Assembly (NCBI GenBank): GCA_003105035.1
Contig: PQAL01000029.1
Coordinates: 1-64,000 of the forward strand
Length of the DNA stretch: 64,000 nucleotides
Origin: Anaerolineales bacterium
GTDB taxonomy: Bacteria > Chloroflexota > Anaerolineae > Anaerolineales > UBA4823
Direction: 5' to 3'
In this document: positions 58,347 to 64,000 of the stretch, in pieces
Numbering within the stretch: position 1 is the stretch's first letter
Layout: the number at the start of each line of letters is the position of its first letter
Program-made: the position numbers and the translations under genes
The notes under the pieces: model-generated
Seen by the model: only the letters and a program-made list of their open reading frames with translations
Databases searched by the model: none
Told to the model about the DNA's origin: nothing

Positions 58347-58748
58347 TTAACGCTTGGTGTAGGTAGGTGCCTTGCGAGCGCGCTTGAGGCCGGGTTTCTT
58401 GCGCTCTTTAACACGTGCGTCGCGGGTTAGAAAGCCACCTTTTCTCAGGGTAGGGCGGGCATCGGGCTTCATGAGCAGCAAGGCTCGGGCCAGGCCCATC
58501 ATGACCGCATCCGTCTGACCAGTGGTCCCACCGCCGTTTACGGTTGCGGTAATATCCAGGGCATTACGGACTTCACCAACAGCCGCCAGGGGAGCGACGA
58601 TTGTCTCCACATCGCCGGTGCGACCGAAGTAATCTTCCAGTGTCTTTTGATTGACGGTGAATATGCCAGTGCCACTGGAAACGCGAACACGGGCAGTGCT
58701 TTCTTTGCGACGACCAATTCCTTCATAATACTGAGCTGTCATACTCAC
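58347..58748 (-). CDS. rpsI: 30S ribosomal protein S9
   Basis: 133 residues. YEGIGRRKESTARVRV start and the basic C-terminus KKPGLKRARKAPTYTKR, whose Lys-Arg end reaches the P-site tRNA, are typical. It lies 17 bases downstream of rplM, the usual pair. Confidence 0.98.
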   Translation of the reverse strand: MSMTAQYYEGIGRRKESTARVRVSSGTGIFTVNQKTLEDYFGRTGDVETIVAPLAAVGEVRNALDITATVNGGGTTGQTDAVMMGLARALLLMKPDARPTLRKGGFLTRDARVKERKKPGLKRARKAPTYTKR

Positions 58749-58765
58749 TCCTTTTTACAAATGCC

Positions 58766-59209
58766 CTACACCAGCGGCTTTGGGTTCTGGGAGGCATGCG
58801 GGTGTTCAGGACCTGCATAAACCTTCATCTTCTTGATCAACGACCGGCCAAATTTGTTGTGCGGTAGCATTCCCCATACCGCATTACGGATGACGCGATC
58901 GGGATGCCTGGTCAGCTGAGTGCGGAGGTTGATGCTCTTGATCCCACTGGGATAGCCACTATGATGGTAGTACATCTTGTCTTCCATCTTATTCCCGGTG
59001 ACCATGATTTGCTCCGCATTGATCACCACAACAAAATCACCCGTTTCAACACCTGGTGTGAAGTTGGGCTTATTCTTGCCAAGCAGGAGGCTGGCAATCT
59101 GGGTGGCGAGACGCCCGAGATATTGATCCTTGGCGTCAACCAGGATCCACTCGTTGGTTATTTCATTCTTTTTTGGGACGTATGTTTTTTGCACGTCATC
59201 CTTCTCCAA
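58766..59209 (-). CDS. rplM: 50S ribosomal protein L13
   Basis: 147 residues. EWILVDAKDQYLGRLATQIA and the MLPHNKFGRSLIKKMKVY motif are diagnostic. It heads the rplM-rpsI pair, with AAGGATG before the ATG. Confidence 0.98.
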   Translation of the reverse strand: MEKDDVQKTYVPKKNEITNEWILVDAKDQYLGRLATQIASLLLGKNKPNFTPGVETGDFVVVINAEQIMVTGNKMEDKMYYHHSGYPSGIKSINLRTQLTRHPDRVIRNAVWGMLPHNKFGRSLIKKMKVYAGPEHPHASQNPKPLV

Positions 59210-59257
59210 TATTTTGCCAGAAGCTTAGTTTGATGAACTCCTGGTCACTATTTTTAT

Positions 59258-60064
59258 TTACTTATCCTCACTCACCCTCAGGCACTCTGCTTCGTAATGG
59301 ACTTCCGCCAGGATCAGTCCCTGGGCAGGAGCCAGTCCATGCACCATGCGCTGGCCAGGTTTCTGGGGCTGACCATCACCGAGCTCTGGATGGGCATTGC
59401 TCTTGAGAGCATGTTCCAAATCAGTGATGCTCAGTCTGCCCTGGGCGATACTCACCTGCATGAAGACGATGCGCCGTACCATGTGGTACAAGAAAGCCTG
59501 GGCGGCGATATCGAAAACCAGGTAAGGTGCTTCTTCCTTCCAGTTCGCTTCATAGACCAACCGTACTGTGCTGCCTCCGGCTTGGGGCGGGGTGCCGAAA
59601 GCACCATAATCGTGAGTGCCAATGAGCGATTGGGCGGTTTCATTCAACCGGCTGATCTCAATTGCTGGCCAAATTCGCCAGGCATAGGGCTCAAGCAGCG
59701 GCTGGCGTACAGGTTCGATGTAAAGACGGTAGTTGTACCGCCGCCAGCTGGCATCGTGGCGGGGATGGAAACTCCGCCTGACTGCCCGGATTTCCCTGGC
59801 AACCACATCTGCTGGCAGATGAGCGTTCAACGCCGTCTGCAGTTCCTGTGAACCATGCTCCCAATCCAGATCGAAGGCGATCACCTGACCCGTAGCATGC
59901 ACGCCAGTATCGGTACGCCCGGCTGCCAGGATCGATTTCCCCTGCCAGTTGAGCTTACGCAGGGCATTTTCAACCGCTGCCTGCACGCTTTGTGCGTGTG
60001 CCTGCCGCTGAAAGCCCTTGTAATGAGAGCCGTCGTAAGCGAGGATAACTTGGTAACGTTCCAT
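59258..60064 (-). CDS. truA: tRNA pseudouridine synthase A
   Basis: Makes pseudouridine at positions 38-40 of the tRNA anticodon arm. The catalytic Asp is in AAGRTDTGVHATGQV. YDGSHYKGFQRQ at the N-terminus and FLYHMVRRIVFMQVSIAQG near the C-terminus are family marks. 268 residues. Located between rplQ and rplM, a common order. Confidence 0.96.
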   Translation of the reverse strand: MERYQVILAYDGSHYKGFQRQAHAQSVQAAVENALRKLNWQGKSILAAGRTDTGVHATGQVIAFDLDWEHGSQELQTALNAHLPADVVAREIRAVRRSFHPRHDASWRRYNYRLYIEPVRQPLLEPYAWRIWPAIEISRLNETAQSLIGTHDYGAFGTPPQAGGSTVRLVYEANWKEEAPYLVFDIAAQAFLYHMVRRIVFMQVSIAQGRLSITDLEHALKSNAHPELGDGQPQKPGQRMVHGLAPAQGLILAEVHYEAECLRVSEDK

Positions 60065-60131
60065 GGATGGCTGACAGAGATCTGTCGTGAGGTGGTGTTC
60101 CCACCCGCCTCACTGCCATTGGTTTAAGGAT

Positions 60132-60509
60132 CTATTCTTCGATTAGCTCGATTAGCACCATCTCTGCATTATCACCCAGGCGCGGACCCAGCTTATGAAT
60201 GCGGGTATATCCGCCCAGGCGATCAGCATAACGGGGTGCAATATCATCAAAAAGCTTGGTGACTGCCTTCGGGTTGCTCAGCCTGGAAGCTGCCAACCGG
60301 CGGGCGTGCACCATCTTGGCATCGCCTTCCATGATGCCGTGTTTGGCCAGGGTGATCAGGCGTTCTGTTTGTCCACGCACTGCCAGGGCTTTAGCCTGGG
60401 TAGTTTCAATTCGCTCGTGTTCAAGGAGTTGCGCGATCAGGGTGCGGCGAAGTGCAGCGCGTACATCCTTCTTGCGGCCTAATTTTATTCCTGCTACTCG
60501 GTGTCGCAT
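60132..60509 (-). CDS. rplQ: 50S ribosomal protein L17
   Basis: 125 residues from the ATG at 60509 (MRHRVAGIKLGRK). Family motifs ALRRTLIAQLLEHERIETT and GGYTRIHKLGPRLGDNAEM are present. It lies 6 bases after rpoA. Confidence 0.97.
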   Translation of the reverse strand: MRHRVAGIKLGRKKDVRAALRRTLIAQLLEHERIETTQAKALAVRGQTERLITLAKHGIMEGDAKMVHARRLAASRLSNPKAVTKLFDDIAPRYADRLGGYTRIHKLGPRLGDNAEMVLIELIEE

Positions 60510-60515
60510 ATCCAA

Positions 60516-61487
60516 TTACTCCGCTTCGTCTTGAGGTTGATCTCGGAGATAGCCCTTCTCACGCATCTTCAAGCGCAATTCGTCGAGGCTTTTCTCACCA
60601 AAGTTCCGGATTGACATGACCGCTTCTTCACCCTTGTCGAGCAGTTCCAAGACTTCACCAACGGTGGTGATCCCGGTGCGCTTGAGGGAGTTGAATACCC
60701 GCACCGAGAGATCAAGGTTCTCGATTGGGGTTTCAATCATCTCACTAGTGAGATGATCCTCTTCGCTTGCTTCTTCCGTCAGGGAGGCCAGGGTTTCCTC
60801 ACTTATTCCTGCCAGATGACGCAGGTGATCAATGAGGATCTTAGCTGAAGTGCTCAGGGCATGTTCCGGAGTGATGGTGCCATCAGTCCAGATCTCCAGG
60901 ATTAATCTATCGTAATTCGTGCTTTGCCCAACACGGGCAGAGCTAACTTCCCAATTCACCCGCCGGATAGGGCTGTAGATGGCATCCACCGGCAGCTCAC
61001 CAATGGGCAGGCGGCCCGTTCGATCGTCAGCAGGGGAATAGCCCCGGCCGCGTTCCACGGTCATATCAATTTCTAGGTTGGCTTTCGGGTCATCAACCGT
61101 GAACAGGTACAGCTCAGGGTTGACGACTTCGACATCCGGATTGGGCGATATATCTGCTGCGGTTACCGTGCCATCTCCCTGGACTGCCAGGTGGAGATGG
61201 GCGGAATCGACATCCAGTAAACGCATGCGCATTTGCTTGATCTGCAGCATCACGCGGATCACGTCCTCGCGTACACCCGGGATCTCGCTGAACTCGTGCT
61301 GTACGTCAGCGATGCGGATGGATGTCACTGCTACACCGTCCAAGGAGGACAGCAAGACACGCCGCAGGGCATTGCCCAGGGTGATGCCATAGCCATGTTC
61401 CAATGGACTGATGACGAACTTGCCGTAGTTGCGAGCTTCAGCTTCACGCTCGATCTTCGGCGTTACCATGTTACTTAGTCCTAACAC
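60516..61487 (-). CDS. rpoA: RNA polymerase alpha subunit
   Basis: 323 residues. The N-terminal assembly domain starts GKFVISPLEHGYGITLGNALRRVLL, and the C-terminal helix-hairpin-helix domain ends with LDLSVRVFNSLKRTGITTVGE. The linker is acidic. The GTG at 61487 has GAGG 6 bases upstream and is preferred to the ATG at 61469. Confidence 0.98.
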   Translation of the reverse strand: MLGLSNMVTPKIEREAEARNYGKFVISPLEHGYGITLGNALRRVLLSSLDGVAVTSIRIADVQHEFSEIPGVREDVIRVMLQIKQMRMRLLDVDSAHLHLAVQGDGTVTAADISPNPDVEVVNPELYLFTVDDPKANLEIDMTVERGRGYSPADDRTGRLPIGELPVDAIYSPIRRVNWEVSSARVGQSTNYDRLILEIWTDGTITPEHALSTSAKILIDHLRHLAGISEETLASLTEEASEEDHLTSEMIETPIENLDLSVRVFNSLKRTGITTVGEVLELLDKGEEAVMSIRNFGEKSLDELRLKMREKGYLRDQPQDEAE

Positions 61488-61513
61488 AGTTCACCTCTTC
61501 CCCCGCGCCGGGA

Positions 61514-62152
61514 TTATCTTGAGTAATACTCAACGATGAGTTGCTCGCCAAGGTTGGCATCGATTTCCGAACGCTCAGGCATGCGGACCACAGTGCCGGC
61601 CAGATCTTTGAGATCACGGCTCAGCCAGTTGGGTACATTGCGGTCCTCTGCCAGGTCTGCCAGCTCTTTGAAGTAGGTTCTCCTGCGTGAGCTGGGGCGG
61701 ACGGAAACAACATCACCGATGGCAACGGTCATGGATGGGACGTCTGTACGCCGTCCATTGACAATGAAGTGTCCATGGGTCACCAGGAGACGGGCTTTCG
61801 CACGACTATCTGCGTATCCGAGGCGGTAAATTACATTATCCAACCGGCTCTCAAGGATCTGCAGCATGGTCAGACCGGTCAAGCCACGTCGTTTTAGCGC
61901 TGCAGCGTGGTAGCGGCGGAACTGGCGTTCCAGAACACCATACACGCGGCGGGCTTTTTGTTTGGCACGCAGCTGGCGTGCATAATCTGATTCTCGCTTA
62001 CGGCGAAACTGGGCGCTCTTGCCGTGCAAACCGGGTGGATATCCACGCCGCTCGAACGAACATTTCGGTGTGTAGCACCGGGCACCCTTGAGGAACAGTT
62101 TTTCACCTTCTCGCCGGCACAATTTGCATACTGGCCCACGATACTTTGCCAT
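61514..62152 (-). CDS. rpsD: 30S ribosomal protein S4, zinc-binding form
   Basis: 212 residues. The N-terminus carries four cysteines (CKLCRREG...CYTPKC), the zinc-binding C+ type. The S4 RNA-binding domain ([21 protein letters not shown]) follows. Confidence 0.98.
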   Translation of the reverse strand: MAKYRGPVCKLCRREGEKLFLKGARCYTPKCSFERRGYPPGLHGKSAQFRRKRESDYARQLRAKQKARRVYGVLERQFRRYHAAALKRRGLTGLTMLQILESRLDNVIYRLGYADSRAKARLLVTHGHFIVNGRRTDVPSMTVAIGDVVSVRPSSRRRTYFKELADLAEDRNVPNWLSRDLKDLAGTVVRMPERSEIDANLGEQLIVEYYSR

Positions 62153-62185
62153 AAATTCTTACCTCTTCCTTATGATTAATTCTAA

Positions 62186-62587
62186 TTAAACACGGCGCTT
62201 TTTCGGAGGCCGGCATCCATTATGTGGTACAGGGGTCACATCGGTGATCGAAGTAACCTTCATGCCTGAAGTCTGTACGGCACGAATGGCATTCTCGCGA
62301 CCAGGTCCAGGACCTTTGACGTAAATTTCCACTTCCTGCATCCCCAGAGCCTGGGCATTTTTCATCGCTACTTCAGCAGCCACACGGGCTGCATATGGGG
62401 TGCTCTTGCGAGAGCCCTTGAAGCCCGAGGCACCTGCAGAAGCGCTGGTGACTGCATTGCCTGATGTGTCGGTGATCGTGACGATCGTATTATTGAAAGT
62501 CGCCAGAATATGCACCTGTCCGGCTGACAGGAGACGCTTGGTCTTGCGGGTGGATTTTCGGCGTCCAGTTGATGAAGTTTGAGCCAT
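62186..62587 (-). CDS. rpsK: 30S ribosomal protein S11
   Basis: 133 residues. [18 protein letters not shown] and the C-terminal [17 protein letters not shown] are diagnostic. Confidence 0.98.
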   Translation of the reverse strand: MAQTSSTGRRKSTRKTKRLLSAGQVHILATFNNTIVTITDTSGNAVTSASAGASGFKGSRKSTPYAARVAAEVAMKNAQALGMQEVEIYVKGPGPGRENAIRAVQTSGMKVTSITDVTPVPHNGCRPPKKRRV

Positions 62588-62609
62588 ATTACCTCGCTAT
62601 TACCTTCTA

Positions 62610-62999
62610 TTATTTCTTTGTTGCGCCACGCCGTCGACCGCGCCCGGCAACAGTCTTCTTAGGACCCTTGCGTGTGCGTGAGTTGGTACGGGTGCGCTGG
62701 CCTCGAACCGGCAGATTGCGCCGGTGGCGGAGACCACGGTAACTGCCAATCTCGATTAAGCGTTTGATGTTCATTTGAAGGCTCCGGCGAAGGTCACCTT
62801 CAACCTTATAGTTCTGGCCGATAAAATCGCGCAGAAGGCCAACTTCCGCATCGGTCAAATCTTTAACCCGGGTATCCGGATTCACACCGGTAGCCGTGAG
62901 GATATCTTGAGCGTGGGAATCCCCAATGCCAAAGATGTAAGTCAAGCCGACTTCAACCCGTTTATTACGTGGTAGATCAACACCTTCGATTCTTGCCAT
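62610..62999 (-). CDS. rpsM: 30S ribosomal protein S13
   Basis: 129 residues. [20 protein letters not shown] and [21 protein letters not shown] are diagnostic; the C-terminus is basic, as usual. Confidence 0.98.
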   Translation of the reverse strand: MARIEGVDLPRNKRVEVGLTYIFGIGDSHAQDILTATGVNPDTRVKDLTDAEVGLLRDFIGQNYKVEGDLRRSLQMNIKRLIEIGSYRGLRHRRNLPVRGQRTRTNSRTRKGPKKTVAGRGRRRGATKK

Positions 63000-63004
63000 A
63001 AGTC

Positions 63005-63118
63005 CTATCCTTGTCGTTGCTTATGTTTGGGATTATCGCAAATGATATACAGGCGACCTTTGCGTTTAACGACCTTGCACTTAGAGCAACGTTTTCTAAT
63101 TGACGAAGAAACTTTCAT
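63005..63118 (-). CDS. rpmJ: 50S ribosomal protein L36
   Basis: 37 residues. It starts [19 protein letters not shown] and ends NPKHKQRQG, with the CxxC...C...H zinc site of the zinc-binding L36 form. TAGGAG lies upstream of the ATG. It sits 5 bases before rpsM, its normal place. Confidence 0.96.
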   Translation of the reverse strand: MKVSSSIRKRCSKCKVVKRKGRLYIICDNPKHKQRQG

Positions 63119-63204
63119 AAATAGTACTCCTAACGATTGCCAAGTAGTTCCGTGAAGCCAAAGCGTTGATTATACCTGACCATGCACATAGCGTCCAGTA
63201 CCAG

Positions 63205-63975
63205 TTACGGCAAGGTCAGTATGAGAGGCTCTCCATCCGTAATTGCAACGGAGTGCTCCCAATGAGCGGTGAGGGTGCCATCGGCGGAGACGACCGTCCA
63301 TTGATCTGCCAGGACGCGCGTCTGGGAGGTGCCGACCAGTACCATCGGTTCGAGGGCGATGGTCATGCCTTGGCGGAGCAGCTGGCCTCGTCCAGGGGTA
63401 CCGTAATTAGGCACCTGGGGGCCTTCATGCATCTGCCTGCCAACGCCATGACCGGTATATTCTCGAGTGACGTAAAAACCTGCCTTTTCCACAAATTCCT
63501 GGATGGCGGCTGAGACATCACCAACCCGGTTATCAGCCCGCATTTTGCGAATACCTACATAGAGAGCCTGCTCCGTAACTTCGATCAGCCGTTGGGCTAC
63601 GGGGGAAAGCTCGCCAACACCAACGGTGATGGCTGAATCTCCCACAAAACCCTCGAAGGTTGAGCCGCAATCTATGGAGATGATATCGCCCGCTTGCAAC
63701 TTGCGCTTGCCAGGTATGCCATGGACCAGCTGTTCATTGATACTGGCACAGATTGACGCCGGGTAGGGGTACGGGCCTTGATATCCCTTGAAGGTAGGGA
63801 TAGCTCCATGCTTCCGGATCACTTCTTCCGCGGCTGCATCCAGCTCTGCGGTCGTGACCCCTGGACGGATCAACTGGCGAACAGCTTCCAAAGCCCGTGC
63901 ATTGATGCGACCTGCTTCACGCAGCGCAGCGATTTCCTGGGGGCTTTTAATCACAATGTTACGTTCCCAACTCAT
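63205..63975 (-). CDS. map: Methionine aminopeptidase, type I
   Basis: Removes the initiator Met from new proteins. Metal ligands are visible in ISIDCGSTFEGFVGDSAITV (two Asp), TGHGVGRQMHEGPQ (His), the Glu in ALEPMV and the last Glu in HWEHSVAITDGEP. 256 residues. It is usually followed by infA, but here 86 bases lead directly to rpmJ. AAGGA precedes the ATG. Confidence 0.97.
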   Translation of the reverse strand: MSWERNIVIKSPQEIAALREAGRINARALEAVRQLIRPGVTTAELDAAAEEVIRKHGAIPTFKGYQGPYPYPASICASINEQLVHGIPGKRKLQAGDIISIDCGSTFEGFVGDSAITVGVGELSPVAQRLIEVTEQALYVGIRKMRADNRVGDVSAAIQEFVEKAGFYVTREYTGHGVGRQMHEGPQVPNYGTPGRGQLLRQGMTIALEPMVLVGTSQTRVLADQWTVVSADGTLTAHWEHSVAITDGEPLILTLP

Positions 63976-64000
63976 TACGTTAATTTCCTTCTAACGCCAC

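Noticed and set aside
63976-64000. Possible 3' end of adk
   Set aside because: The last 25 bases, read on the minus strand, could end in a stop just before map, but they are too few to identify adk.

Overview
The window looks like chromosome from a bacterium of the phylum Chloroflexota, most likely class Anaerolineae. This is inferred from gene content and protein style: a B12-dependent class II ribonucleotide reductase behind a division cluster, a mevalonate-pathway decarboxylase, many proline/threonine-rich lipoproteins, HEAT and roadblock proteins, and a mid-range GC content judged by eye. No rRNA, tRNA, CRISPR array, insertion sequence or phage gene was found. Apart from a few lineage-specific clusters it reads as ordinary, densely packed core chromosome.

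Layout. 1-8.8 kb: end of a division/cell-wall cluster (ddl, ftsQ, ftsA, ftsZ), a 655-nt hairpin-rich gap, then nrdR and nrdJ. 8.9-16.8 kb: an envelope-stress-like island with a MacA/MacB-type efflux operon ending in a lipoprotein, a secreted repeat protein, a two-component system and a degenerate receiver protein; three copies of one candidate operator tie these together. 17-20 kb: an Ig-domain lipoprotein, a deoxynucleoside kinase and a UbiA prenyltransferase. 20.1-24.8 kb: a minus-strand group (TPR protein, E1-beta of a 2-oxoacid dehydrogenase, a lipoyl/E3-binding/NeuD acyltransferase fusion, a DegT aminotransferase, a zinc-less sirtuin). This is the most unusual part of the window. 25-29 kb: mfd and pth. 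29.3-34.3 kb: roadblock protein, pyrG, eno, a zinc-ribbon membrane protein and radC. 34.3-38.8 kb: acylphosphatase, AEC transporter, HEAT protein, site-2 protease and a mevalonate decarboxylase. 39-50.5 kb: lipoprotein, FAD oxidoreductase, acyl-CoA dehydrogenase, acyltransferase, small ORF, MATE pump, typA/bipA, GNAT-like protein and a sugar:cation symporter. 50.7-55.1 kb: SDR protein, a GNAT plus MenC/N-acylamino-acid-racemase pair, a cyclase-family hydrolase and a PEBP lipoprotein. 55.2-64 kb (minus strand): fabL-like reductase, polyprenol-phosphate mannosyltransferase, mazG, then rpsI-rplM-truA-rplQ-rpoA-rpsD-rpsK-rpsM-rpmJ-map, listed from low to high coordinate and so opposite to transcription. 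infA is absent from its usual place between map and rpmJ.

Best leads: (1) the E2-like fusion in which a NeuD-type sugar acyltransferase replaces the usual acyltransferase core, next to E1-beta, an aminotransferase and a sirtuin; (2) a repeated operator candidate around the two-component system and efflux pump; (3) a set of apparently leaderless promoters whose -10 box ends exactly 6 nt before the ATG; (4) the structured ftsZ-nrdR gap.
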